The position numbers and the translations under genes were made by a program. A stretch of DNA of 64,000 nt. It comes from Thioalkalicoccus limnaeus. GTDB taxonomy: Bacteria; Pseudomonadota; Gammaproteobacteria; Chromatiales; Chromatiaceae. Under the pieces are notes generated by a model. It saw nothing but the letters and a program-made list of their open reading frames with translations. It made no database searches and was not told where the DNA came from. The first letter of the stretch is position 1; every line of letters begins with the position of its first letter. The stretch covers positions 186,001 through 250,000 of the forward strand of contig NZ_JBDKXB010000003.1 in NCBI RefSeq assembly GCF_041197575.1, written 5' to 3'. Shown here one piece after another: positions 33,798-42,280 of the stretch.

Positions 33798-36008
33798 TCA
33801 AAAGCGCCCCGTCGTCCCTTGGGCCAGTTCGGACTTCAGGATCCGCGGGGTCACGAAGATCAGCAGTTCGCTGTTGTTGTCGACCCTTTCCGTCCGGCGG
33901 AACAAGTGACCCAGCACCGGCACGCCGCCGAGCCACGGTACCTGCTCGCGCTGGAAGGCGCGCGTCTGCTCGAAGACACCGCCGAGGACCACGGTCTCGC
34001 CGTTGTCGACCAAGACCGAGGTGTCGACGCTTCTTTTGTTGATCAGGGGGTTGCCTTGTACCGAGAAGGTGAAATCCGGTTCGTCCTTGTTGATCTCCAG
34101 GTCCATGATGATCCGGTCATCCGGCGTGATGTGCGGCGTGACCAAGAGTTTCAGCGTCGCGTCGCGATACTCGACGGTCGCCGGGTTGTTTGCCGAGCCT
34201 GGGGTCACGACCGGGATCTCGCGTCCGACCTGGATCTCGGCCTGCTTCTGATCCGATGTGATGATCCGCGGATTCGAGATGATCTCGCCCCGGCCCTCGC
34301 GCTGCATCGCCGACAGTTCCAGTTGCAGCAGATAGCTGCCGACCCGGCCGATCAGGAAGTTCACCGCACCGGAGGGGTCCGTGACCGGCAGGTTCACCAG
34401 CAAGGCCTCCGCTCCGGAACCGGTCGGCAGTTCGATCGCCGTGTTGAAGGGTTGCCCGGTCCGGGCATCCTGGAAAACCGGCCCCTTATCGATGAAGGCG
34501 GTTCCCGGCAGGTGACCAGGCCGGCCGCCGCCCATCAGCATCTCGGTGTCACCGCTGCGAGCGCTGCTCGTGAAGCCGAAACGGACGCCGAGGTCGCGCG
34601 CGAAGTCGTCGTTCGCGATCACGACCCGGGATTCGATCATGACCTGGCGGACCGGGACATCGAGCCGCTGGATCAGGTTGCGGATCTCCTCGAGGTTGCG
34701 GGCCGTGTCGCGGACGATCAGGGTGTTCGTGCGCGCATCGAACGAGACGTTGCCCCGTTCCGACAGCAGTTGGTTCTCCGCGGACTTGATCAGCCCGGCG
34801 AACTCGGGGGCCTTCGCGTAGTTGACCTGGATGAACTCCGAGCGCAGTGGCGCCAGCTCCTCGATCGTTTGTTGTGATCTGAGTTCCAGTTCCTCGAGTG
34901 CGGCAACCTCCGGGGTCGGCGCGATCATGATCACATTGCCGACCTCGCGTTTCGACAGACCTTTGGTCCGCAGGATGATGTCGAGCGCCTGATCCCAGGG
35001 AACGTTCTTCAGCCGCAGCGTGATGTTGCCGCTCACGGTATCGCTTGCGACCATGTTGAAGCCGGTGAAGTCGGCGAGCAACTGCAACACGGCCCGAACC
35101 TCGATGTCCTGGAAGTTCAGCGACAGCCGGTCGCCGGAATAGACGATCTGGCGGCGCTGCAGCTCTTCCTTTTCGGCCGGTGTCAGGGCTCGGAATTCGA
35201 GTGTCAGCAGATCGTCGGTCTGATAGGCCATGTAGTCGTAGTCGGCGGTGGCTTCGATGTTGACCTCGACATGGCGGCCCCGCGGTCGCGACTCGACCGC
35301 GACGACCGGGGTCGCGAAATCGGTCACATCCAAGCGTCGCAGCAGCCGTTGCGGCAAGGCGGTGTCGGCGATGTCGACGATCACGCGCGAGGCTTCCTCG
35401 CGCATCGCAACCCGCGTGCCGGCCGACGGTAGCCGGATCAGCACGCGGCCCTCGCCGGCCGGTCCGCGCCGAAAGTCGATCTCGCGCAGCGGTGGGGAGG
35501 CTTCGCGGGTCGTGCGCCGCGCCGCCGTCGGCGCCGGCGCACGATCCGGTGTCGTCCGCGGCGCCGGTGGTGCTTCGAGCGTATTGAGCGCGAGCGTGAC
35601 CTGGTTGCCGCGTGTCGTAACCTGATAGGGCATCGATTCGTCGAGGTTGACGACGACGCGCGTGCGCCCACTGGCCTCGACCGCCGAAAGGCTGTGCACG
35701 GCACCGAGCTGGATCGGGATCGTCCGGACAGCGAGGCCGTTGGATACGCCAGGGAAGTCGAGCGCGATGCGCGCCGGCGACTCGGTTGCGAAATGCTCGG
35801 GTGGGCTGGTCGTCGCCGACAGGGTCAGGTCGATCTGCACTCGGTTGCCGGGCAGAGCCGAGAAGGCGACATCCTGCAACACCGGTGCGGCCTGCGCGGA
35901 TCCGACCACAGCCAGCATGAGCAGGGCGACGAACCCGGGCCACGGGGCGAATTCCCGGATCCGATCCGCGAAGCGCCGGGTGGAGAGGGATAGGCGGGGA
36001 TGCTTCAT
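33798..36008 (-). CDS. pilQ: Type IV pilus secretin PilQ
   Basis: 736 residues with a signal peptide (ending S-A-Q-A-A-P). Two AMIN domains in the first ~280 residues bind peptidoglycan. Then come a secretin/TonB short N-terminal domain (~320-370, S-L-N-F-Q-D-I-E-V-R-A-V-L-Q-L-L-A-D-F), an N1 domain and the secretin beta-barrel (~480-730), with V-P-W-L-G-G-V-P-V-L-G-H-L-F-R near the end as in all secretins. It forms the outer-membrane ring through which the type IV pilus passes. It is the last gene of pilMNOPQ, 18 bp after pilP. Confidence 0.97.
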   Translation of the reverse strand: MKHPRLSLSTRRFADRIREFAPWPGFVALLMLAVVGSAQAAPVLQDVAFSALPGNRVQIDLTLSATTSPPEHFATESPARIALDFPGVSNGLAVRTIPIQLGAVHSLSAVEASGRTRVVVNLDESMPYQVTTRGNQVTLALNTLEAPPAPRTTPDRAPAPTAARRTTREASPPLREIDFRRGPAGEGRVLIRLPSAGTRVAMREEASRVIVDIADTALPQRLLRRLDVTDFATPVVAVESRPRGRHVEVNIEATADYDYMAYQTDDLLTLEFRALTPAEKEELQRRQIVYSGDRLSLNFQDIEVRAVLQLLADFTGFNMVASDTVSGNITLRLKNVPWDQALDIILRTKGLSKREVGNVIMIAPTPEVAALEELELRSQQTIEELAPLRSEFIQVNYAKAPEFAGLIKSAENQLLSERGNVSFDARTNTLIVRDTARNLEEIRNLIQRLDVPVRQVMIESRVVIANDDFARDLGVRFGFTSSARSGDTEMLMGGGRPGHLPGTAFIDKGPVFQDARTGQPFNTAIELPTGSGAEALLVNLPVTDPSGAVNFLIGRVGSYLLQLELSAMQREGRGEIISNPRIITSDQKQAEIQVGREIPVVTPGSANNPATVEYRDATLKLLVTPHITPDDRIIMDLEINKDEPDFTFSVQGNPLINKRSVDTSVLVDNGETVVLGGVFEQTRAFQREQVPWLGGVPVLGHLFRRTERVDNNSELLIFVTPRILKSELAQGTTGRF

Positions 36009-36026
36009 CGGTATCGACCTCTGTTC

Positions 36027-36554
36027 CTAGCGGGCCAAGGCAATCGCGGCTTGGCGGTCACGCCAACCGCCCTGACCGTCGGGGATGATCTCGGTGAGCT
36101 GGATTTCGTCGTCCGAGATCCGGGTGATCAGGCCGTGGTTCTGGCCGAGATAGTTGCCGACCGTGACCCGATGGAGGATCCGGTCGCGGGTCATGATCAA
36201 GGCCCAACGCGCGGCATCGCGCTCCAGTGTGCCGACCATGCGCAACGAGTCGAGCGCGTAGCGCTCGAGCTCCTCTTTGGCACGGGTCGGATCCGGGGCC
36301 GGGCCGCTCGGGGGCGGGCGCTCGGCGATCTCCTCGAGCCGCTGGTCCAGCGCGAACGGGTCGCGGCGCTCGGCTGGTTCATAGGTGAAGGTCGTGATCG
36401 GGCGCACCTCGGGGAGTGCTTCGATCTGGCCGGGTGGTCGGGCTCGGACCTGATCCATGTAGGCCTCGAGCCCGCCGATGTCGCTGCTGCCGCATCCGGC
36501 GAGGGCGAGGGCCGATGCGATCGCGGCGATGTGCGCTGGTCTGGGAACGGTCAC
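36027..36554 (-). CDS. pilP: Type IV pilus lipoprotein PilP
   Basis: 175 residues from a GTG at 36554 that directly abuts the pilO stop. Lipobox A-L-A-G-C puts the lipidated Cys at residue 21. The C-terminal beta domain (I-L-H-R-V-T-V-G-N-Y-L-G-Q-N-H-G near residue 130) is the part that contacts PilQ. It links the inner-membrane PilNO dimer to the secretin. Translational coupling to pilO is likely because there is no gap. Confidence 0.95.
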   Translation of the reverse strand: MTVPRPAHIAAIASALALAGCGSSDIGGLEAYMDQVRARPPGQIEALPEVRPITTFTYEPAERRDPFALDQRLEEIAERPPPSGPAPDPTRAKEELERYALDSLRMVGTLERDAARWALIMTRDRILHRVTVGNYLGQNHGLITRISDDEIQLTEIIPDGQGGWRDRQAAIALAR

Positions 36555-37172
36555 CTAGGAGCCCTCGTCGAGATAGCGGTAGGTCCTGAGGGTGGCCTCG
36601 AAGGCCAGGCGTCCGCCGGTCGTGTCGGCGGGGGCCCCGCGACGTGGCGCGGTCATCGGTTTGATGTTGATGTCGTGGATCGTCACGATGCGGGGCAACG
36701 CGGCCAGTCCGCTGACGAACCGGCCGAAGTCGTGATAGTGACCGGTGACGCGAATACGGATGGGCAGCTCGGCATAGAAGTCGCGGTTGCGTTCCGGCTC
36801 GGGCTGAAAGAGCTCGAACTCGAGTCCGGCGGCGAGACCGGTCTGCGACACGTCCACCAGGAGCGCGGCGACCTGGGTCTGATCCGGCAGTTGGCGCAGC
36901 ATCGCCCCGAAGGTCTCCTCCATCTCGGCGAGCTGCCTCCGATAGGCATCGAGATTGGCTGCCCGGTGCTGGCGCTGCTCGAAGGTCGCGCGGAGATCCG
37001 TTTCGCGCTTGCGCTCCTGTTCGAGGCGCGCGATCTGGTTCTGCGTATGAAAATGGTACCAGCCGAAAGCGACCAGAGCCGCGATCAGCAGGGTCGCGAT
37101 GCCTTTGATCAGGATCGGCCATTCGCCGTAGTCGTTGAGGTCGAGTTCGCTCAGATCGGCCTTCAGGTCCAT
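36555..37172 (-). CDS. pilO: Type IV pilus assembly protein PilO
   Basis: 205 residues: short cytoplasmic N-terminus, one membrane helix (~23-42), coiled coil (~45-95), then a ferredoxin-like periplasmic domain (G-L-E-F-E-L-F-Q-P near 117 and I-R-V-T-G-H-Y-H-D-F-G near 140). It pairs with PilN to form the inner-membrane alignment platform. The start at 37172 is 164 bp from the pilN stop, an unusually wide gap for this operon. Confidence 0.95.
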   Translation of the reverse strand: MDLKADLSELDLNDYGEWPILIKGIATLLIAALVAFGWYHFHTQNQIARLEQERKRETDLRATFEQRQHRAANLDAYRRQLAEMEETFGAMLRQLPDQTQVAALLVDVSQTGLAAGLEFELFQPEPERNRDFYAELPIRIRVTGHYHDFGRFVSGLAALPRIVTIHDINIKPMTAPRRGAPADTTGGRLAFEATLRTYRYLDEGS

Positions 37173-37336
37173 CGTCGATCCCTTTCGCTGTCAGACGAAG
37201 AAAGGAGTGCGGATCCGTTGCCGCTGGCGCGCATCCGCTCCGGCCGTCGCGGCCACGGGTCGCTGGTGAACGGCCAGGTCGCGATCGCGCGCTTCCCGTT
37301 CGTGGGCCGTCGTGATTCGACGTCGGTCGTCATCGG

Positions 37337-37894
37337 TCAGACGGCGTCGTCTTTCTGCTGTTTCTGCTCGAAGCGCAGCCGAAATCGGCTGAGTCCATCC
37401 CCGGTTTGCTCCTTGTTCTCGATCAGCAGCAAGATCGGGTTGCCGACCCAGGTGGCGTCCTCGATCTGGCGCATGAAGGCGGAGACGCGCGCATTCGACT
37501 GCGCCCGGCCCTCGACGATCACGCCGCGTCCCGATTGTTCGACGGTCGTCAATTGGACCCCGTCCGGGATCGTGTTGACCAATTCGTCGAACAGATGGAC
37601 GACCTCCGGGCGACTCCGTTGCAGTTGCTGAATGATCTCCATCCTCGCCAACAGCCGCGTCTTGGTATCCTCGAGCTCCTCGATCTCGCGGATCTGCCGA
37701 TTCAGGCGCGCGATCTCCTGATCGAGTAGGCTGTTGCGGCTGGCCTGATTGCCGATCATGTGATCGATCTGTAGATGGCTCAGCACGCCGAGCAACAAGA
37801 CCGTGGCAACCGCCGCACCAATGCCCGTCAAGAACTCGCGCTGGTGTCGCTTCCGGCGTTCCTCGCGCCATGGGAGGAGATTGATCCGTGGCAT
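37337..37894 (-). CDS. pilN: Type IV pilus assembly protein PilN
   Basis: 185 residues. The first residues, M-P-R-I-N-L-L-P-W-R-E, are the peptide that binds in the groove of PilM. A membrane helix (~23-43), a coiled coil and a periplasmic alpha/beta domain with V-I-V-E-G-R-A-Q-S-N near residue 128 follow. The tail is Gln/Lys/Asp-rich. It starts 1 bp after pilM ends, so it is tightly coupled to pilM. Confidence 0.95.
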   Translation of the reverse strand: MPRINLLPWREERRKRHQREFLTGIGAAVATVLLLGVLSHLQIDHMIGNQASRNSLLDQEIARLNRQIREIEELEDTKTRLLARMEIIQQLQRSRPEVVHLFDELVNTIPDGVQLTTVEQSGRGVIVEGRAQSNARVSAFMRQIEDATWVGNPILLLIENKEQTGDGLSRFRLRFEQKQQKDDAV

Positions 37895-37895
37895 G

Positions 37896-38975
37896 TCAGA
37901 GGCACCCGCGCAGGGCGAGCCCGGCGGCGATCATCAGCGCCGGCGCGTCGCGGTTCAGGGCCGTCGACGAGAGGTCCTTCGAGATCGTCATGTGCGCGAA
38001 TGGGTTGCCGACGGATGTCGTGATCTCGAGGCGTTCCGCGATGAGCCGGTCGAGCTTCGGCAAGCTCGCCGCCGCGCCGGCCAGCAGGATACGGTCAACC
38101 CGATTGATGGTCGTTGCCGAGTAGAAGAACTGCAGGGCGCGGCCGATCTGCTGGACCATGGCTTCGCGGAATGGCGTCAGGATCTCGGTCTCGAAGCCAG
38201 CCGGCCAGTCGCCATTGACCACCTTCGTCGTCGCTTCGTCGCGCGAGATCCCGTGGCGCTGCTGCACCTCGTTGATCAGTTGCAGTCCGCCGAACTTCTG
38301 TTCGCGGGTGTACGCGACCTGGCCATTGCGCATCACATGCAGGGTCGTCGTCGTGGCACCGATATCGGCAACGGCCAGGGTTTGTACCGATGGTTCGGCG
38401 AATGGCCCGCCGCCGAGGATCTGGTTGCAGGCCAGTTCCATCGCGTAGGCCTCGACATCGACGATCTCGGCCTTCAGGCCGGCGGCCTCGAGGGCCGCGA
38501 TCCGGTCTTCGACGTTCTCGCGGCGCGTCGCGGCCAACAGGACATCGACCATTCCCGGATTCGCCGGCGAGGGGCCGATGATGTCGAAGTCGATGTTGAC
38601 CTCCTCCAACGGGAAGGGGATGTATTGATCGGCTTCCAACTGGATCTGCGCCTCGATGTCGGCCTCGCTCAAGCCGCCCGCCAACGTGATGGTCTTGGTG
38701 ATGACGGCAGAACCCGAAATCGCGACCGCCGCGCGCTTCGTCTTGCTGCCGGCACGGCGCAGCGCCCGCGCAATCCCCTGGCCGACCGCTTCGATGTCGG
38801 CGATCTTCTTCTCGGCCATCGCACTGGGGACGAGCGGTTCGATCGCATAGCGCGTGACTTGATGACCGGCGCCGGAAGCGCGGTCTGCGCGGGACAGTTC
38901 GACCAACTTGATCGCTGTCGAGCCGATATCGATCCCGAGCGGCGGCGGTTGTTTGCGACCCAAACCGAAGATCAT
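37896..38975 (-). CDS. pilM: Type IV pilus assembly ATPase-like protein PilM
   Basis: 359 residues with an actin-like (FtsA-type) fold: L-G-I-D-I-G-S-T-A-I-K-L-V-E near residue 13 is phosphate-binding loop 1, and V-A-D-I-G-A-T-T-T-T-L near 200 is loop 2. It is a cytoplasmic partner of PilN that links the pilus inner-membrane platform to cytoplasmic components. It is first in the pilMNOPQ order, so the operon promoter lies in 38976-39285. The gene usually found divergent from pilM (ponA) is absent; a hypothetical gene is there instead. Confidence 0.96.
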   Translation of the reverse strand: MIFGLGRKQPPPLGIDIGSTAIKLVELSRADRASGAGHQVTRYAIEPLVPSAMAEKKIADIEAVGQGIARALRRAGSKTKRAAVAISGSAVITKTITLAGGLSEADIEAQIQLEADQYIPFPLEEVNIDFDIIGPSPANPGMVDVLLAATRRENVEDRIAALEAAGLKAEIVDVEAYAMELACNQILGGGPFAEPSVQTLAVADIGATTTTLHVMRNGQVAYTREQKFGGLQLINEVQQRHGISRDEATTKVVNGDWPAGFETEILTPFREAMVQQIGRALQFFYSATTINRVDRILLAGAAASLPKLDRLIAERLEITTSVGNPFAHMTISKDLSSTALNRDAPALMIAAGLALRGCL

Positions 38976-39285
38976 TGAATCCGGTATCCGTTGCGCGTTT
39001 GATGAGATGGGGAGCGGCGAGACGGCTGTCCGAATATATCAGATTTCGTCGTCGCCGCCGAAATGTCTCGTGCGCTGTGATCGGGTTCACGCTTTTTGTC
39101 GCGATCACTTATCGTGTTCAATCGGGTCGGCTCGGTCGACGCAAGTGGCGGCCGTATCGGACGCGCTTCGGACGTGAACGACGGACCTCCTGGCTCGCCG
39201 CTTTCGCTCGATACTTGAAATCCAAGGCCGTATGCTTTAGTGAAGCGGCGACAGACCCGGCGGGTCTCGACGCGAAAACGAGGTG
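38976..39285. other. Divergent promoter region of pilM and a hypothetical gene
   Basis: 310 bp. It must drive pilM leftward and the gene at 39286 rightward. A TATATT-like -10 candidate for pilM lies near 39034-39041 on the minus strand, but its -35 is poor. No coding frame with a ribosome site is seen. Confidence 0.4.
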
Positions 39286-39921
39286 ATGAGCATGCGCGCG
39301 GCAAACCGCCGAGGCGATCTGCAGCGGCAGCGCCTGGCCTATGAGGCGGCACGGATCATGGCTGAGCAGGGTGTGCACGATTTCGAGCGGGCGAGGCGCA
39401 AGGCGGCGGCACGTGCCGGCGTTGCCGATCGTCGCGCTTGGCCCAGGAACGACGAGATCCAGGAGGCCCTCCGGCAACACCAGCGACTATTCGATCAGGA
39501 TGGAACCAGGCAGGCCGAGCTCGGTCAGCTCTACCGGCAGGCATCGCAAGCGATGCGGCTCTTCGCGGATCTGGAGCCGCGCCTGGTCGGCCCGCTGCTT
39601 CGCGGCACCGCGGACCTCGGGACCGGGATCCGGCTTCACCTCTTCGCCGATGGTCCGGAAGAGGTGATCTTCATCTTGATCGACCGAGGGATTCCATGGC
39701 AGGAATGCGAGCGAATCCTCGGGCATTCAGGGGGGCGACGCCAGGCGTATCCCGCGTTCCGATTCGTCGCCGGCGACATCCCGGTCGAACTCGTCGTACT
39801 CCCGGTCCGCGCCTTGCGTCACCCGCCGCTCGACTCGGTCTCCGAGCGTCCGGAGCCGGGCGCCGACCTGGCCGAGGTCGAGCGGCTCGCATCGGGTGAG
39901 GCTCGCCGCCCCGCCGAGTGA
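39286..39921 (+). CDS. Conserved-type hypothetical protein, possibly nucleotidyltransferase-like
   Basis: 211 residues from ATG 39286 (ACGAGG just upstream; a GTG at 39283 and an ATG at 39292 are alternatives). The N-terminal ~90 residues are helical and very basic (R-R-K-A-A-A-R-A-G near residue 37). The C-terminal part has alternating strands and helices: T-G-I-R-L-H-L-F-A-D-G-P-E-E-V near 110 and I-P-V-E-L-V-V-L-P near 162, a pattern that could be a nucleotidyltransferase-like or restriction-like fold. There is no signal peptide. I do not recognise a named family. It is transcribed divergently from pilM and convergently to gltA. Confidence 0.6.
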   Translation: MSMRAANRRGDLQRQRLAYEAARIMAEQGVHDFERARRKAAARAGVADRRAWPRNDEIQEALRQHQRLFDQDGTRQAELGQLYRQASQAMRLFADLEPRLVGPLLRGTADLGTGIRLHLFADGPEEVIFILIDRGIPWQECERILGHSGGRRQAYPAFRFVAGDIPVELVVLPVRALRHPPLDSVSERPEPGADLAEVERLASGEARRPAE

Positions 39922-39981
39922 CGGAACCGCGGGGCGCGAGGGTGCGCCCTGCGATCCCGTAACGGATCCGATGCGGGTGAC

Positions 39982-41277
39982 TCAGCGGCGCGAGATCGGG
40001 ACGTAATCCCGCTGTGTCGGTCCGTGATAGATCTGACGTGGGCGCCCGAGGCGGTTGTTCGGGTCGGCCATCATCTCCATCCAGTGCGATACCCAGCCTA
40101 CGGTGCGGGCTACCGCGAACATCACGGTGAACATGTTGCGTGGAATCCCGAGCGCCCGATAGATGATGCCGGAGTAGAAGTCGACATTCGGATACAGCTT
40201 GCGCTCGACGAAGTATTCATCGCTCAACGCGATCTCTTCGAGCTTCGAGGCGAGCTCGAACAGTGGGTTGTTGAGGTCGGCCAGCTCATCGAGGACCTGG
40301 TGGCACACCTCGCGAATGATCTTCGCGCGCGGATCATAGTTCTTGTAAACGCGATGACCGAAGCCCATCAGCCGGAAGGGGTCGTCCTTGTCCTTGGCCT
40401 TGTCGAGAAACTTCTGCACATTCGCGACGTCGCCGATCTCCTCGAGCATATCGAGTACGGCTTCGTTGGCCCCGCCATGCGCCGGTCCCCACAGGGAGGC
40501 GATGCCGGCCGCGATGCAGGCGAACGGGTTGGCGCCGGAGCTGCCGGCCAGCCGGACCGTCGAGGTGCTGGCGTTCTGTTCGTGGTCGGCGTGGAGGATG
40601 AACAGGAGATTCAGCGCCTTTTCGGCGATCAAGCCGGGCTCGTAATCGGCGCACGGCGTTGCGAACATCATGTGCAGGAAGTTTGCGCAGTAGCGCAACC
40701 CATGGCGCGGATAGACGATGGGCTCGCCGACGCTGTGCTTGTAGGCCGCCGCGGCGATCGTCGGGACCTTCGCGATCAGGCGCAGCGCGGACAGTTCGCG
40801 GTGGGCCTGATCCTGGATGTCGAGCGAATCGTGATAGAAGGCCGACAGGGAGCCGACGACGCCGCACAGGATGGCCATCGGGTGGGCGTCATAGTGAAAA
40901 CCATCGAGGAACCCCTTGAGGTTCTCGTTGATCATACTGTTATGTGCCATGGCCTCCTCGAAACCGAGGAGTTCGCGCTCGTTCGGGAGTTCGCCGTACA
41001 GCAGCAGGTAGGCGACCTCGAGGAAGCTGGCCTTGGTCGCGAGTTGCTCGATCGGGTAGCCGCGGTACAGCAGGATGCCCGCCTCGCCATCGATGTAAGT
41101 GATGGCGCTGTGGCAACTGGCCGTGGCCATGAAGCCGGGGTCGTAGGTAAAGATCTCGGCTTCTTTGTACAGGGTCGAAATGTCGACGGCGGGGGGACCG
41201 AGGGTGCCCTTGCGCAGCGGAAACTCGAATCGTTTGCCGGTTTCGTCGTTCGTGATCGTGACAGTCTCACTCGCCAT
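39982..41277 (-). CDS. gltA: Citrate synthase
   Basis: 431 residues, the size of Gram-negative hexameric citrate synthase. Active-site elements are visible: H-A-D-H-E-Q-N-A-S-T near residue 235, G-P-A-H-G-G-A-N-E-A near 268, and G-F-G-H-R-V-Y-K-N-Y-D-P-R-A near 310, which together supply the catalytic His and Asp residues. It condenses oxaloacetate and acetyl-CoA at the entry of the TCA cycle. Large N-terminal domain residues typical of NADH-regulated type II enzymes are present. It is monocistronic. Confidence 0.97.
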   Translation of the reverse strand: MASETVTITNDETGKRFEFPLRKGTLGPPAVDISTLYKEAEIFTYDPGFMATASCHSAITYIDGEAGILLYRGYPIEQLATKASFLEVAYLLLYGELPNERELLGFEEAMAHNSMINENLKGFLDGFHYDAHPMAILCGVVGSLSAFYHDSLDIQDQAHRELSALRLIAKVPTIAAAAYKHSVGEPIVYPRHGLRYCANFLHMMFATPCADYEPGLIAEKALNLLFILHADHEQNASTSTVRLAGSSGANPFACIAAGIASLWGPAHGGANEAVLDMLEEIGDVANVQKFLDKAKDKDDPFRLMGFGHRVYKNYDPRAKIIREVCHQVLDELADLNNPLFELASKLEEIALSDEYFVERKLYPNVDFYSGIIYRALGIPRNMFTVMFAVARTVGWVSHWMEMMADPNNRLGRPRQIYHGPTQRDYVPISRR

Positions 41278-41590
41278 ACGCTAACTCCTGGCCATGCCTG
41301 TCGTCCTCGCGAGCCGGTCGGCGCGGACTCGAACCTGCGTGAGGATCGGGATCCGGCGATTCGGTGTCGAGAGGTCCTGTCGTGGGGCGCGCAGAGGATC
41401 GGGTACCGCTCCAGCGGGTCCGCCCGGTGATCGCTGCGATCCGTTCCGCGGGGAGGAAACGACCGATCGGAATGCCGCAGAGGGTACACAACATCGAAAT
41501 AGGGGCCGTCGTGGCGTCATGCCCCCCGAGGTCCAGATTCGTGATGTCGCGACGCGAGTGACCGGTCTCCTCGGTGATGACGCCGGCCAT
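41267..41590 (-). CDS. Possible small gene upstream of gltA
   Basis: A 107-codon frame from ATG 41590 overlaps the first codons of gltA by 11 bp. Its first half has strong GC-rich third positions and a CxxC (M-L-C-T-L-C-G-I-P-I-G-R-F) near residue 42; the second half is Pro/Arg/Asp-rich and looks non-coding. No ribosome site precedes the start. It fills most of the 382-bp gap 41278-41659, which otherwise contains nothing I can identify. It may be a real small protein, a decayed gene or chance. Confidence 0.25.
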   Translation of the reverse strand: MAGVITEETGHSRRDITNLDLGGHDATTAPISMLCTLCGIPIGRFLPAERIAAITGRTRWSGTRSSARPTTGPLDTESPDPDPHAGSSPRRPAREDDRHGQELAYGE

Positions 41591-41659
41591 GCGGGTCGGC
41601 GTCGGGTCGGCACGCACCGCTTCGAGCTGCCGCCGACCACCCGTCGTTTCCGCTGGCGA

Positions 41660-41860
41660 TTACCGCCCGTACCGGCGCCGGAACTTGTCGACACGCCCGC
41701 CGGTGTCGACGATCTTCTGCTTGCCTGTGTAGAAGGGGTGGCAGGCCGAGCAGACCTCGATGTGGAGGTCCTTGCCTAGGGTCGAGCGCGTCGCGAACTC
41801 GTTGCCGCAACTGCACTGGACCTTGATCTCCGAGTAGGTGGGGTGAATGCCTTCTTTCAT
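41660..41860 (-). CDS. rpmE: 50S ribosomal protein L31
   Basis: 66 residues from ATG 41860; the frame extends further upstream, but M-K-E-G-I-H-P-T-Y is the normal start. The zinc-binding cysteines of the primary (C+) form are present: C-S-C at 16-18 and C-S-A-C at 37-40. F-Y-T-G-K-Q follows as expected. It sits at the base of the central protuberance of the 50S subunit. It is divergent from the tRNA-Val gene. Confidence 0.97.
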   Translation of the reverse strand: MKEGIHPTYSEIKVQCSCGNEFATRSTLGKDLHIEVCSACHPFYTGKQKIVDTGGRVDKFRRRYGR

Positions 41861-42013
41861 GATGACCTTGATCGATGTCAACCCAGAATTGGGGTGTTTT
41901 GGAAACGGACCGGCACTAAACAAATCAGTCTAGCCAGAGGGTTGAGGCAATGCAAGGTGCAAGTCTCAGGCGCGCGGTGCGAACGGCGGTGGCCGAGGCA
42001 TCGAAAATGCGGT

Positions 42014-42041
42014 TTGACTCGGCTCGCAAGCTGGGTACAAT
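42014..42041 (+). promoter_or_regulatory. Sigma-70 promoter of tRNA-Val
   Basis: TTGACT (42014-42019), 16-bp spacer, TACAAT (42036-42041). Transcription should begin near 42048, about 15 nt before the mature tRNA. Confidence 0.75.
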
Positions 42042-42062
42042 AAGCGGCTTGAACGACGCGAC

Positions 42063-42139
42063 AGGCGCGTAGCTCAGTTGGTTAGAGCACCACCTTGACA
42101 TGGTGGGGGTCGTTGGTTCGAGTCCAATCGCGCCTACCA
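42063..42139 (+). tRNA. tRNA-Val (anticodon GAC)
   Basis: A full cloverleaf can be drawn: acceptor AGGCGCG/CGCGCCT (7 of 7), anticodon stem CCACC/GGTGG with loop TTGACAT (anticodon GAC, reads GUC and GUU), T-arm with TTCGAGT, discriminator A and encoded CCA (42137-42139). The D-arm has GCTCAGTTGGTTAGAGC. Confidence 0.97.
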
Positions 42140-42280
42140 ATGATCGGGGCTTTCGGCCCTCGGCGATCGGTCCGGAGTCAGGACATCCCTGCCCGTTCCC
42201 TTTGTGCGAGGCTGGCAGCCCCTTTTCATTTTCAAGTGATCCCTCGTATCGATCACCACTGAACCTCGATAGGTCCTTCC

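Noticed and set aside
36000..37631. 543-codon plus-strand frame across pilP, pilO and pilN
   Set aside because: Antisense to three well-identified pilus genes; no domain.
42140..42280. Possible tRNA-Thr-like operator in the thrS leader
   Set aside because: Short hairpins are present but no anticodon-like arm could be drawn with confidence.
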